From assembly GCA_012845835.1 (NCBI GenBank), contig JABAKD010000014.1:1076001-1140000 (forward strand): a DNA stretch of 64,000 bases, in the 5' to 3' direction. A model generated the notes under the pieces. That model did not search any database and had not been told where the DNA came from. It saw only the letters and a program-made list of their open reading frames with translations. Origin of the DNA: Undaria pinnatifida (Eukaryota > Sar > Phaeophyceae > Laminariales > Alariaceae). The translations under genes were made by a program, and so were the position numbers. Shown piece after piece: positions 41,290-54,600 of the stretch. Position 1 is the stretch's first letter; each line of letters opens with the position of its first letter.

Positions 41290-44200
41290 CACAAATCATT
41301 CACAGATCACGCCCAGGTCACCAGATTAGATCATGACATGGGCAAGGCCATCAATAAGAACGAGAACAAGAAGGGTACGACCAACAGTAGTAGCAATGCT
41401 ACGAAAACTAAAAACAAGAAGGGCAAAAACAAGAACGAGAGCAAAACCAAGGGCAAGGGCAACTACAAGGAGGGCAACAAAGCGAAAATCAGAAAAAAGG
41501 ACAAATATATCCTATAATTGGATAATTGGATAAAAGAACAAATGCATGCAATAAATGAACAAATGGACAATTGGGTCATTGCCCAATGGGCAACAGCAGT
41601 TGAAAATTTGGAAACATCGGACAATTGGAAGAGTAGGGCATCGGGCAATTGGACAATTAGATGAACGGACAGTTGGATAATGGTACCGGTGGGCCCTGGT
41701 CCAGGTACTGCCTGTATCACTACACTTGCACGAAGTAATACTACACGATACTGGCTGAGGGAGCTGGTTGCAAGGTTTCTGGCTATTAATACCAGGTATT
41801 AAGGTATAAAGTGGGCGCGTAGCATACGCCCATGAAAGCACAGGCAAGCAAACGAAAAGGCACGAGGGCAAGAGCGCAAGAGGCCAAAAAGCCAAAAAGG
41901 GCATATCATTATGTACCAGGTATCACATCATCACATACCAGGGTGACAACTAGAAATTCGTGCGCATACATACATCTCAACTGAGACGTGTTATGCTATG
42001 CGAGCAACAACCGGTATAATACAAGCAGAATTTGTCAGTGTTGATGCTACAGCAGCAGAAGCGGCAGATGTATGTGCGCTATATTGCATTTCTTATTTTC
42101 TTACACGCATCAGTAGTGTCATATATTGAGTTGCATGTCGAGCAAAGAGTAAAGTCTTGTCTCCTACGTGCAACATTGGATCAGTATGAGAGCGTCAGCA
42201 GCGGGCGACGTATCATAATAGCTACCACAAAATCACGTGCAGGGTGTGCTGTACACTTACTGAGGACGTCGAGCAGTTAGTTATGATAGTTCTGACAATA
42301 TTGATACTATTAGTATACCAGGTACTCATCTTGGTGTAAAAGCGTAAAACCTCTACCAGATACGAACTACGAGTGACGAGTGCATACCAGTAGCAAACGA
42401 CTACAACATGATATTCTGCGAGTGCTGCGAAACAGCAAGCAGCACCATCAAACCAGTACATGGTACAGCGGCGCAGGTACGACGCAGTCGTACCGCTATT
42501 CACTCTCCTACATATAAAAAAAAATAAAAAAAACACTCCAGCCGTGAAATCGAATATTTTGTCGAAGCTCATATTTGCAAGCTGTGTGTGATACTCCGAT
42601 CGCGCGTATTACGGGTTGTGTGTCCTCATTAAGGATATAGGTCGGCGACACCCCTTGCAACTACAGTGTAGCTATCAGGGTATCATCACAAAATGATGCC
42701 AGATACATTTGATATATACGCGCAGAACGAGGCTGAACGTCTTGGTCCCGTTTACCCTGGTATCGGCAAAGGAGTCACCGACCGATCTGTATCCTTCACG
42801 AGGGTACCTAGCACACACTATAGTCCCACCGTAACAAGCGCGATCGAACTACCACAAGCACCTTGCAAAGATGAGGAGTTTTTACAATTTTTCGATCTCA
42901 CAGCTCAAGTGTTTTCATTTTTCGAGAAATGAGGCAGATCACAAACTCTGGCAAGCTAAACAGACCCAGCAGGCAGAAAGTGCTTGCCTTCGCAATTGCA
43001 GCGAAAGTAAACACCAGTACACCAGTACCAACCACGACCGGCAACTTTCACGGTCACCCTCGATGAAGCAGTACAGCAATATCATGAGGGGGAAAATGCC
43101 ATGTATGCCAACCGGCTAGAAAGCATCATGCACATCATTCCCGGTACTAAAGACTAGACTACGGCCATGGAAAAACCAGCCCAAACGATACAGCTGCAAC
43201 TTGCAGTCAGCACGAATATCAGCAGCGCGCGGACACCTACATATGATACGCGTGCATCCCTTTTTCAACAGCAACCATATTTATAAGGACACACCAAAGT
43301 TGCACGCCGGACACATCATCAGTGATATTTTCCCACTTGACGATCTAGACCTTTCAGACAAGATTTGAATGATCTGTATGGTCCAGCTCATGTTACCGGA
43401 TAGGAGCCGTACGATCTGCATGATCCAACAAAATGTTTCCAGGGTTGAACCTGTATCATCCGTGTACAGATCCTGCACAACATCTCGTAACGGCAGATGC
43501 AGGATCTAATGTAGATTATCCAGATGATCTATTTGATCTATATGATCTCGATCATGATCCGTTCGAGGTATGTTAGTGGGAATCCCGATTTAACTACTGG
43601 AGTCCCAAGACCCCTCCCTATACTAATTCCAAGTAATTATGAATCAAGAACGGGTTTCCGGTTGTAAAGGCGTTACCTAAGAGCACCCTGTGGTAAGCCC
43701 GAACAGGCGCTCTTAACAAGGAATTGCTCTGATCTGTAGTGGGCAAACTTGATGAAAAATTCAAATGCACTACAGCTGTGAGACAGAGGATTTTGTCGAA
43801 AACTCATCTTTGCAAGCTGTGTGATCCTCCGATCACGCGTATTACTGCGTGTCCCCTCATTACATGAATGTTAAGTCCTTTAGAACGGTACCCACGATGA
43901 TGGGAAAAAAACGACTTGGAACTAGAGCCGGAACAAAATTGCAGCAATGAAAGGGTCAAGTCCCGACTCCTCTTATCTTGGCCGCTCTTGAATAAGAAAA
44001 CCCACTGTAACGATGTAGTACCATGGTACTACCGTACTAGTCTTGCATTAAAGGACGAAACGTGTTGGTTGGTTATGTATAACCCTCTGGGGCAACGGGG
44101 ACAAGAAAGCATAAATCACAGAAAATAAACGGCAAAATTGGTCTATCAATAGATCAAACAGGGTATAAACAGCGTGAGCGCGCACCGGCACGAGCGGCAT

Positions 44201-44620
44201 CATAACGCGCGAGCCGCACATCTCCTTGTAATTTAGCTCAATGACCCGAAATCTTTAGGGAGTTCGTGTGTATAACGGCGTTACTTTGGAGCCACGAAAA
44301 AATGCCCAATTAGCATACCTGGTAACAAGACATACATGGCATGTATGCCGTACACCAAACAGTCTGTACTGATAGTGCGAGCGCGCAGTCGTATCATACA
44401 AGGGGGTACCATCGTAGCGCGCGAGTGGCACATCTCCTTGCAGTTTAGTTCGATGTCCCAAAACCCCGTTTTTATGGAGTGCGCAAGTATAACGGCGTTA
44501 CCTTGGAAAATAGAAAATATCCCATGTAAGCCACGAAATAGCGTCTGAGACAACCCCGTGCGCAGAAGAGGCCTCGAAGGCAAATGCTAATGGTAAGGTA
44601 TGCCACACGGGCCACGGCTT
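41290..44620. other. Upstream SIN3 intron or 5' region; repeats only
   Basis: Short GGACAATTGG-like units (41520-41670), family A fragments (42530-42680, 42865-42915, 43770-43870) and a family B copy (43580-43685) are present. No convincing exon was seen. Confidence 0.55.
42530..42680 (-). repeat. Dispersed repeat family A, minus-strand copy
   Basis: On the minus strand the conserved part reads from ccttaatgaggacacac to [19 protein letters not shown]. More decayed copies lie at 43770-43870 (minus), 42865-42915 (plus), 19020-19125 (minus), 27970-28160, 28520-28590, 33290-33385, 39240-39305, 39545-39612 and 48525-48595. Confidence 0.75.
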
Positions 44621-44622
44621 AC

Positions 44623-44687
44623 CCCCCCCGTCAGACCTCAGCAGCAGCCCGGTCTGCTTCGCGTGGCCGACGCCATTTTCCGTTTTG
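44623..44687 (-). CDS. Possible upstream SIN3 exon (N-terminal)
   Basis: A 65-base open segment between an AG acceptor (after tacgtatag) and a GTAAGC donor encodes KTENGVGHAKQTGLLLRSDGG and ends in phase 1. That is exactly the phase needed by the PAH1 exon at 41279. It begins in phase 2, so a further 5' exon would be needed. The evidence is phase and splice sites only, with no conserved motif, and the donor lies in a run of eight G. The intron to the next exon would be 3.3 kb. Confidence 0.3.
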
Positions 44688-44689
44688 CT

Positions 44690-47600
44690 ATACGTAGTCG
44701 TCGTTCATTCGCCACACTTTTCCCCTTTCAACCCCCAAAGGGGGACACGAACATAAAAAAAAAGGCAAGCTGAGATCTACAAAAAAATATGAAACTCACG
44801 GTTCCTTTACACCGGAATTAGAGTAGAACGCGTCCATGCGCAAATAAGAAATCGAGCGCGGACCAACTTTCCTATTTCGTATTACAGTAATACGACCTGT
44901 CCTGCACAACGAGATATTTGCAGTCTGTAGTACCAGGTATGGCTGAGCTTTGTAGGAAAGCAACGAACTCGGGAGCCATTTTACACTGTACTTGTTGTAG
45001 AAAGCGCATTCACAATAAGAAACCCAGGACCAACTTTCCCGTTTCGTACTACACGAGGGGTCCTGTGCTAATTACTATACTATACTACCCGTGTTGTTTT
45101 AGAGTCTAATGGGTATCGTCGGTGGCGAGTGGCCTGACAGAGCGGGTCTCGCAGGAACTTTATCGGCACCATGGAATAGATTCAGTTCGATACGCTGTCT
45201 TTTTCGAAAGATGAAAGGGCAGCGGCCCCAAAAACAGGCATATGCCGCCATTTTCGAGCCAACAGCAGGTACAATCGGCTGTTTTGGATCCAAGAACAGG
45301 TACACCCTGATCACTGTCAAGACCAAAAAAAGGCACACTCGGGGTACACATAATTAACAAACGGCAGAGCACTTCGACCGGCCGAAAACGCATCGTACCT
45401 TCTCCTATCCACAATCCCCCAGGTACGTCCGAATCTGGTCACTGGTCACCAAACATGTGGGTTGACGGCACTCTTGCCCCTTGACGTACAGCCGTCAAGG
45501 AACTCCGCACACAAAAACTAGTATGATGAGTTCAACGACGCCGTGACGGGTCAAAGCTAGACCGTCAACAGGCATGTTCGCTTCGGTTGACCAAAAACGC
45601 ATCGTACATTTTCCTATACGATGATCCCCAAGTACGTACGAATTCGGTCACAGCTCTTGCTGTCTGTTCGTTTTCAGTTGATTTTGGTCTACAGCAGTGT
45701 GGTCCCTCTATAGTGCGGTGCCTTGCCAGATGACAATCACCGCACTATAGTGGGACCCCGACCTATCCCGGGATAGCGGCATATCTGGTATTCCGTACAT
45801 CGAGGTCGCGTAACGAGCGATTTTCACCGCACTAAACAGGGGACACGCCCCACGGTACAGGTGGACCAAACATTTTCTGAGGCTCTTCACTTGAGGAGCT
45901 CCATACCCCTCCGAGGCAAACATGTCAGGAGACAAGTCAGTCAAGGGAAAACGTCCAGCGGCAAGGGTATAAAACCAAGCCTTCCACACTAAAATCTAGT
46001 AGTTTGCCGTCAGTCAAGGTAATTTTTGGGGACATTGCCGTCTGTCAAGGGCTGGAAGTGCTGTCTCCTGACATCTTTACTCCGAGGCAAAAACCTCAAA
46101 AACCTTATTCGGAGCATACTGAGAGTTCACCCCGATGAAAAAACCCATGTCTTATCATGGGCATAAAATATATATATACAAGTATATGTATGGAAAAACA
46201 CGAACAACACTCCGATGATTTTCGGTTAATAACCCCTTTTTAGAGCCCCAAAATCCCTCCCTACACTAACTACAAGTAAATTTGCCCCCCCAAAGGGTTT
46301 TGAGTTGTAAAGGCGTTTTAAGAAGCCAACAGCGATACTCGTACCTCCATCGTAGCACGCGTCTGGGGGCCCGCACTAAAAGGTACCTCATCATCGCGAG
46401 ACCAAGACTAATACTGCACCAGGTATGATACGGCCGTAGTAGTTTCAACCAATCAGAAGCCATGCAGTGTTCCCCTTCACGACCCCACCAGAGCGCGAGA
46501 TGGCCCGTGCGTGAGAAGGGCGCGCATGACACATGAGACACACCGCGCGACGGACTCCGCTGTGTCAGTCGAAAATATACCGTTTTTGTTTCTGTTTTCA
46601 TAAGGCCTTATTTTGGCATTTACGTGGGGTACAGAACCGGACACCACATGAAAAACAGAAATAATGACCAAGACTGGTGGTCATACCGCACTCGTATTAA
46701 TATGATAGTTGGGATAAAGTGCGTTTTTACACACTTCGATATATTGGCTCCCTGCCTTTATATCGTAATGATATCCTGTAAATATCAGCGTGGATTTCAT
46801 ATTACCCTGTTTCTTATTATTAATAGGTACATGGTACATGGTAATACCTGGTACACGACTGCGAGTCAGCTCTTGGTGTGGTCAGAATCATGCACACACC
46901 GAGGTATATACTGGTGCTGCTGTGCACAACAAACTCGTTTTGTATCACGAGTACACTTACTTGTAGCCTATGCGAAGCAAAGCTTCATACCCTGGTATAC
47001 ATACCAGCTTCCACTTACCGTATGTATCAAGCACAGGGGATCGACACAGAAAACGTCTGGTGACAAACTGTCTTCATCCTCACACTGCTTAGACTACAGT
47101 GCAGTCTATACAAAGTGTTGTTGCTGTTTTGTATTCTGCGCCTGCGAGGTAATAGTATATTATAAAACGTATATAGAGCTATTAACACAAGCTCTTCACA
47201 CCTGCTACCCCTGGTGGTATGTACCGGAGTATATTTTTATATAGACCTGAACTACAGCACCATCCTGGGCATCGTGTGTTGGCATCACTACTGATAATAC
47301 ATGTATGTCGCAGTCGGTATGACACTCTTCATGGCTGATACAACCGACCCAAAAAAAAATCTTGAAAGTCTCTCACTGCTGTCGAGCATAGCAAGATCAG
47401 CATCACCTGTCACAACACGCATCATCACAACATCTTCAACCAGTGCAGTGCAGGACACCTATATACAAGAAACTCAAATAATATCCCACGCTGGGTTTCT
47501 TAATTGGGGGAGGATATGTTCTACACTATACTTCCTATATAAAACGGTTTCCGGACGAATTCGTACTTGTATTTTTCTGTAAAATTCTGCATACCGTTCT

Positions 47601-48600
47601 TATTACCCCATTTCTTGTTCTATAAATAGTTGTCCTGTCCTGCACCTCGTACTGCTGTATAGCGGAAGTGCGTAAGCGCAGCTCGGCAGCAGCTCGGCAG
47701 AACACCCGATGGCGAAGGAAGGGCTGCTGTCCATCGCTGTCGAGCACACGCAACATTACCCCGCACTACTTGTTCATACCAATTCTTGCCGCTTGCCGTT
47801 CAGGGTAAACAGCAGCATCACCCTTGGCATGTTTGCATCCCTATCCATGTCGGCACTGCTCGTACCAGATGCTCGTTTCGATCGACTATTAATACTACAA
47901 GCTAATGGTCAACAGTAGACAGGACACAAATGAGACCCAGGGCAATACTGGTAAGAAACCCAGGTTGGCATTTACAAGAAATAAAAAATTCGGGAGTCAC
48001 CCTTTCTCGAATACAAAAGTACGAAACCAGCCTGAGCCACCGTTCCTGTTTACTGACCATGGGTATTGATAGGTGTCCTGCACAACTGTACCACGCTAAC
48101 TACGACTAAAACTCTCGAAGTACATCTGAAAGACTAGCTGTGGCTGCACAATCACAGCATCTACCGCGGCAATGCGCAAGGCGGGGGGTGTCCTTCAGTA
48201 GTGCACACGGCGAAGGAACACAGGCTGCCCATCGCCGTCAAGCACAAGCAACCACATTGTCCCGCACACGCACATGCTACTATCAATAGCTGCCTGCAGC
48301 AGGGCGAAAAACGAAAAAATAGGAGCAGCTGCATCCCGTTATCCAGTTCTGATCATGTCGGAATGGCTGGGCGTTGACTGCTGTTTGTAGCATACACCCA
48401 CCTAGACGTAAATATAATGATCGTATGATGCAAAATTATCTACACAACGATCACTATATTTATGTCCAAACCGGTACATATATGCCGTGGGCGTGGGCGG
48501 CGGTGAAAAAAACAATCACGCAACTTGCAAAGAGAGTATTGATCACTCAATTAGTCAAACTCACAGCTGACGTATTTGAAATAATTCTAAAAACAGACAA
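44690..48600. other. No gene recognised; dispersed repeats
   Basis: Two similar segments (44140-44290 and 44330-44500, with gcgcgcgagccgcacatctc) form an inexact tandem duplication. Families B, C and D occur at 45.7-46.3 kb. The 206-codon plus-strand frame at 46624-47244 has noncoding-like composition. Confidence 0.5.
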
Positions 48601-48629
48601 GAAGGACCCTTCTTTTTTCTTTTCGCAAA

Positions 48630-49450
48630 CCAAAAAAAAATCTGGTGCGGCATTTCTCGCCAATTTGGGGGATGGCAATTACTTGAAAAAAAAAGAAACA
48701 AAACTAAAACTACGAACATTGAACATTTTGGCTACGAACAGCAGCAACAGCAGCAACAGCAGCAGCAGCAGCTCCGCTTTGAACACAGCACTCCGGGTTA
48801 TTGTGTAGACCTAGAGTAGCCTGCTGAACGTGCTGCGCGCATTGGCACGTGCTCGGAGTGAGACCATAAGCACTGGGAGTGGGTCATCGCGGTGTTCGTG
48901 ATTGGCAGATTTGGGCGTCGGTCGTGTTTGCGATATTTGACTTGAAAAAAGTGAAGGATACTGCGAACATTTCGCTACATACAGCATCAGCAGCAGCAGT
49001 AGCTCTGATCTGAGCACAGATATTCGCGGCATCCGGTTTATTGTGTATACGCAGTTTGCTGCTGGTCGAGCGTGCGCATACCAATGCCATCGAATCTGGG
49101 TGTCAACATAAGCAGTAGGCTCATTGATAAGCGTGGGGGAGGGCCGTGACAACCGCTGCGGTGTGCGTGTGATTTCACAGTTTTGGAGGCATCGTTGTGG
49201 GCGATTTGACTCGAAAAAAAAGAAACTGGGAACATTTCCATGGATAATTTCCTTACGTACTACGTTCAGCAGCAGCAGCAGCAGCAGCAGCAGCTCTGCT
49301 CCGAGCACAGCTATCCGGGTTATTGCGTACACGAAGTAGTCTGCTAGTCGAGCGTGCGCCTCCAACTGGAATCTGGGTGTAAGCATAAGCAACAGCCCCT
49401 GAGCTTTGCACGGGATGGGGGAGAGTTGTGCTTGTGAGCGGTGTGTCTTG
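48630..49450. repeat. Three tandem units of about 270 bases with CAG tracts
   Basis: Each unit has gggaacatttcgctac, a CAG run of 5-9 units, ctctgatccgagcacag, tccgggttattgtgtacacg, gtcgagcgtgcgcataccaa and atctgggtgtcaac. CAG runs lie near 48740, 48988 and 49267. A fourth, partial unit with a CTG run lies inverted near 49770. A 271-codon minus-strand frame spans the array. Confidence 0.8.
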
Positions 49451-49639
49451 TGACCCTCGCGAGCTGATCTGATCCTGGCTTGGAAAGAAGGAAGGGAAAA
49501 CAGCTCACCAAACCGCACACACCGCACGAGCAAAACACGTAACGTCTCTTGAAAAAATCGGAGAGAAATCGGAAAAAAAAAACAACCCAAGGAGGAAGGA
49601 AGGACCCTCCCTCCGGCTCCCACCACACGACAAGAGGGG

Positions 49640-49765
49640 TAAGGCTAGCAGTGGGAGCCATAAGCCACGCCAGGCCGCTCTCTCTTTGGCGGCTTGGGGA
49701 GGTTGCTCGTTAGGCTATCATTGCAACGCTCGATCTGTGAGTGTTGGCTAGAAACGTGCTTGCAA

Positions 49766-49798
<33 letters not shown>

Positions 49799-50240
49799 CT
49801 ATCAGGTGAACATCGTTCGTTGTTGCTACACACACGGTCCCGACACCAAAAGGAGCCGCTTTCGTGAACCAAAAGGGAAGGAGGTCCGACAAGGCACAGG
49901 TCTAGGGGGCACTGGCCCCGCGTCAACTACGCACAGCGGCGACCTGGGCGGTGCCACCATGGCAATGGGCGCCGGTGCCGGCTGCGCACTAACGGTGGCG
50001 GTCGGGTCTGTGTCTGTACAAGCCTCCGGGTAGACACCCCAACCCCCTCGCTTTGAGAGCCGGGACAAGGAAGAAGTCGGACTCCAGCGCAAACCAGAGC
50101 TCGCCTCCCGCCAGGAATAATGCGTCCCCAAGGGACTCCTAAGGAGCGCCCGCGGCGGCTGTGCAGGCACCTTATCCCACGGCTCTACCTCTAGGCTACG
50201 TTTTGGCAATGACCGAACCGCACCGAGAATTTAGCGATTG
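49640..50240. other. GC-rich unresolved block
   Basis: GC content is clearly above its surroundings. Open frames exist on both strands: minus 49826-50209 starting MPKRSLEVEPWDK, and plus 49806-50033. Neither shows a recognised domain. It could hold an exon of an unidentified gene. Confidence 0.3.
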
Positions 50241-50249
50241 TTTTGTACT

Positions 50250-52000
50250 TTTTGAGAAGCTCACCCCCAATCCTGAGCGACAAGCTATGCCCTCTTGCGC
50301 GTTGAAGTGCGGATCTCCACCCCTCTCACCAAGGTAGTGCTTAGTCGTCTTCGATGCAGACGAAGTAGCCTTGGCTTGCGTGCTGGATACTGCACCCCGC
50401 TCTCTGCCCAGGCGATGCCAAGGCTGATGGTGTTACTGCGCCCACTCCCCAAATAGTCCAAGGAAAAATGCGGCTTGTCGCCCAAGGATTAAACAAGCAA
50501 ATGTTCTGAAACCCAGGGAACCGGGGAAAGTACGTGTACGAAACGCTTTTCGAAAACGCGAAGCATACCAACTTTGTCTTAAATATAGATAACGTTTTAT
50601 GATTGATATTGATATAACATGGTCCTTGTATTACGTCCGAAGTGGGACATTCTCCCGCTCTACGAAAAAACACGAAGCAAAACAACATTACGCTAAATAT
50701 AAGAAATGTTTGTATATAAATATAGAGATATAATGGCTATTATAATTAAATGAAGCATCCAGGTTTTGAGATTTTCAATTAATTGCTCTCGCGCCATCTC
50801 GCATCATCACCACTATTCACCATCTCGTCATCACGGCTGACCTATACACCCGTGCCAGGTGTAGAGTAGTGATTCAACACTGTACGTGCAAGCGCTAAGT
50901 GCAGGTTATACAGCCCTAGCTCTACACGTACGGTACGATTGATTATGATGCGAGCTGAGGTCGGTTGCAGATCATGGTTGTTGTGGTGGTCAGTTTTCTT
51001 CCTAATTTTACTCGTTTTGCCGCCTTTGCTTTCGTTTTTCCAATCGTTTTGCTTCTTGTTTTCGCTTTTTTGGTGATTTTCGATTCCCAATTCCCATTGC
51101 TTTGGCCCACAATCTCCTAAAATCCATCATTCCCACATCTGTAAAAAATATCGTTGCAGAGTGCAGCGCAGAATGTAGAGCTGATACGTAGCCTGTTAAA
51201 ATACCACTAATAGTAGCGCCTGCCTACATCAAAGCTATAATTCTAAGGTATGCCCTCCGCCAGCAAAAGACTAGTCTGCCTATCTCGTGCACACGACCAC
51301 GCGCATCTCTCTCAGATTCCAAATTGAGAATTATCCAATTTACTCGATTTTTACACACTAAACTGTTGGCTGTTTGGGTCCGCCCTTCTTCTGCTGCTGC
51401 ATGCAGCAAACAATTCTTTGTTTTGTTGCAACAGCAACGACTCGTACCGAGGACTGCATTTTTGCACTGCTGCATGCAGTACAGCTACAGCAGTATAGTG
51501 ATAATTTCAAGTTTTCACGCCCGCCGCCGTATTCTACAGCAACCTGACGTAGAATGGGTTCAGAACTTGGACTCATCGGCCTTTCCCCGCACGCATATTG
51601 TTAAAATGCCACCACCATGAACTAAAAAAGTGTAAGGAACTTTTGATCATTAATATAAAGACCAAACAGCCATGAAATTCCGTTCAGGTCGGGATGGTAT
51701 AAGACTGAAGTATATGTACCGCTTTTATACTAATGTAATAATAAAAAGGTCATTAAATTTAAGCCCACACTCGTCGATAGGATGGGGCCTGCTTGTAGAG
51801 ACTTTAAGAAGACGGAAATATAGTGATCGTTTTATGATTAATATGATTACTCCATGATCCTTATATTTACGCACCAAATGGTCTTTGCATTCTGCCCAAA
51901 GAGGGGTATCGTACGGCGGTAGGTAATGGATAGAACCAGGAAGGTGTTATCCTGTACCTGGCGCGAGAGGGGCAGCGACCAGTGGACATATCGCATCCAT
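50250..52000. other. No gene recognised
   Basis: AT-rich sequence. Two similar pieces (50590-50770 and 51640-51860: ttatgattaatatgattac, catggtccttgtat) suggest an old dispersed repeat. A single retroelement-like peptide (RLVAQGLNKQ) at about 50470 is too short to use. Confidence 0.5.
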
Positions 52001-52004
52001 ATAT

Positions 52005-52165
52005 TTTATAAAAAATAAAATACACCCCAGCTGTGAGATCGAAGATTTCGGCGAAACTCATCTTTGCAAGCTATGTGTGATGCTCCGATCGCGCGAACTA
52101 CTGGGTGCGTGTCCTCATTAAGGATATATGTCGGCGACTCCCCTTGGAACTGCAGTGTAGCTTGT
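52005..52165 (-). repeat. Dispersed repeat family A, minus-strand copy
   Basis: A conserved 3' part on the minus strand, with [15 protein letters not shown] and the gaggacac/cgcgatcgga blocks. Confidence 0.8.
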
Positions 52166-52859
52166 ATGCGATGCATGGCAGCCGGTAATAGACAAAAGAA
52201 CAAAGTACCGTTTCCAGCTAGCTGCCAAAAACATTTGAAAAAAATGAAATAAAAATCGTACAGAAGAACCACGCGCTTCCCTCTCTCGATACTGTTTTCT
52301 TCTGTTGCATGAGCCCTGGCTCTCGTGCGTTAATAATAATGCACCTGGCAGGGTAGGTGCACCAGGTAGTAGTGGTGAATGATCATGCTCAAGTTCATGG
52401 AGCTACCTGGTAGTACCTGATATGTCGGAGTAGCGCTTATTCAATGTGCTTGCTCGGGACCCCCCCCAGCTGGCCGCGGGGGCGAGCGCCACAGACCACA
52501 TACAAACACAAGAAAAACAGACGGGTGGACAGACCACTGCTGTTACATACAGTCAATAGTACTGTTTGTATGCATCCGCCAGCATCGTGGACGGCGGCAT
52601 CTCTTCTAAATATATACTATTTTTTTATTCCTCGCTCTCTCTTGCTCAAACGCCCCACCCAATATCGAAATCCGCCAGCGTAACAAACACTTCCACGCCT
52701 TGGATATCGCCTCATTATCTTTTCAGAGCCGTCCATGCCGCTGCGGCAAATCCCACCCCCCCCCCCGCCCCCAACGCCCCCTCCTTCCCCACCACCCGCA
52801 CCATCGCCTAGACCTAGCACCACGCGTATTATAGCAAACCCCTCCATCTATGCGACCTA

Positions 52860-53325
52860 AAGCCCCCCCCACCACCACATCCCCCCCCCCCTCCCCCACA
52901 AGAAGGATTTATAGTTTCCACGCACAAACTGACCTGCCCCACCTGTCCCTCCCCCCCGCCCCCCCTCCCGCCCCCCTTTTGATCAAAATCAGGCCCCCAC
53001 GTCCTTCAAAACTCCGCCCTCCCCTCGCCGGTTATTCGAACAGGATTCACTTGATAAACTGATGCATTTCCTTCCACAGCTGTCAGATTTTGTCCCCCTC
53101 AGAAACGGGTTTTATAGTTCCCGCGCACAGACTGCCTAACATCACCCTGTTGACCCTGATAGCCACACTGTAGTTGCAAAGGGAGTCGCCGACCTATATC
53201 CTTAATGAGGACACACAACCCGTAATACGCGCGATCGGAGTATCACACACAGCTTGCAAAGATGAGTTTCGACAAAATATTCGATCTCACAGCTGGAGTG
53301 TATTTTTTATTTTTATAATATATCT
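52860..53325 (+). repeat. Dispersed repeat family A, long copy
   Basis: Nearly full length: upstream part with C runs, gataaactgatgcatttcct, cagactgcctaacatcaccc, then the conserved 3' end with ATGAGTTTCGACAAAAT and the TTTTTATTTTTATAATA tail. Confidence 0.8.
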
Positions 53326-53984
53326 GCGTATCATAGAACTGCCCCACCCCAGCTGGCAGGGGGGGGGGAGGCGCGGCTCCTGACCATACAAACTCTTTTC
53401 AAAGACAGGTGGATAGACCCCCCCCCCAGTCAATGTATTATAGAGCAATTATTTCCTTTCCGTTATCTTCTTTTTTTTTCTTTGTTTCTTTTTTTCCAAT
53501 TGACTTGCGTCTGTCGTGCGTATGCGTAGTGATAGGTACTACGTGCAATATATACATACGTGATACTCTTTCTTGGGTGGCAAGCGATATTATAGTCGGT
53601 TTTTCCGGGCGCGAGTAGTGAGACGTATGCACCAGCATGGACCTGGCACATCGTAGGCTGACTCCTGATTTCACTTTTGTATGTTTCTGGTGGAGGCATG
53701 AATTGCGTCGGCTGTGATTTATGCGTGTGCCACCTTTGGTTTGTTTGTGTTTTCCCTAGGGTATTCCTCAGCTCCAGAGTGACTGGAGCCTGTCCTGGGG
53801 ACCACGGACTTGATTATGCGAGTTAATGTGAGAACAACAACAACGGAGCCAATGTATCAGGTATGCATGTATCTATATTATCACGGATCACAGCGCCACA
53901 GCATATATCTGCACATGGGACTCCTCCCCCAGCAGGCGATGAGAGGAGATTAGACCGGTGTGACACATGGAGAAGCCTGGTACT

Positions 53985-54600
53985 ACTCTGGTAAGCTGGA
54001 TAGTAGCGAGGAAACGATCGCTATATTATCCTAGGAGATAGATAATAATAGGTGGTGGCCACAGACAGCCAAACAGGAAGGAGATAAGATAGGCACGCAT
54101 ATGATATATATATGGAAGGCATTCCACAGCCGTCGGACCCCCCCCCACCCCCTCAAAAACGGGCTTTTTAGTTTCCGCGCATAGATTACCAGATCATCCT
54201 GTTGACCCTTGCACTAGCTATAGACTACACACTTTAGTTCTAAGGGGAGTCGCCGACCTGTATCCTTAACGAGGACCCACACCCAGTAATACACGCGATC
54301 GGAGTAGCACACACAGCTTGCAAATATGAGTTTCGGCGAGATCTTCGATCTCACAGCTGGAGAGTATTTTTATTTTTATAATATGGAATATAAGTAATGA
54401 GCGCCCAATCCTTATTGTTGTGGTTGCCAGCCGACTATGTAACATGAAGCTTAATGATGATCACTCTCATGAGCACCCAACATTTGAAGGCGTCTCTATT
54501 AGGAGTAGGAACGGTGATGATCAGTCTCGAAAGGGAACCGTGTGGTCAATGATCAAACGATTAAGGCAAGCAACTAATGAGTACCCTCTCCCCCCTCCCG
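53985..54600 (+). mobile_element. Second remnant of the same LINE-like element, interrupted
   Basis: The segment at 53995-54095 encodes LDSSEETIAIL and, after a stop, RWWPQTAKQEGDKIG, nearly the same as the 31.4 kb remnant. The matching 3' flank (ggaacggtgat, aagcaagcaac) resumes at about 54490-54580. Between them sits a copy of dispersed repeat family A (about 54120-54385), a nested insertion. Confidence 0.65.

Noticed and set aside
46624-47244. 206-codon plus-strand frame
   Set aside because: Rich in Cys, Tyr, Trp and His, no domain, no coding-like base pattern, repeat-rich surroundings. Probably chance.
50440-50520. RLVAQGLNKQ peptide resembling the start of a copia-type reverse transcriptase
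   Set aside because: Only about ten residues match and the frame stops at once; no supporting motif around it.
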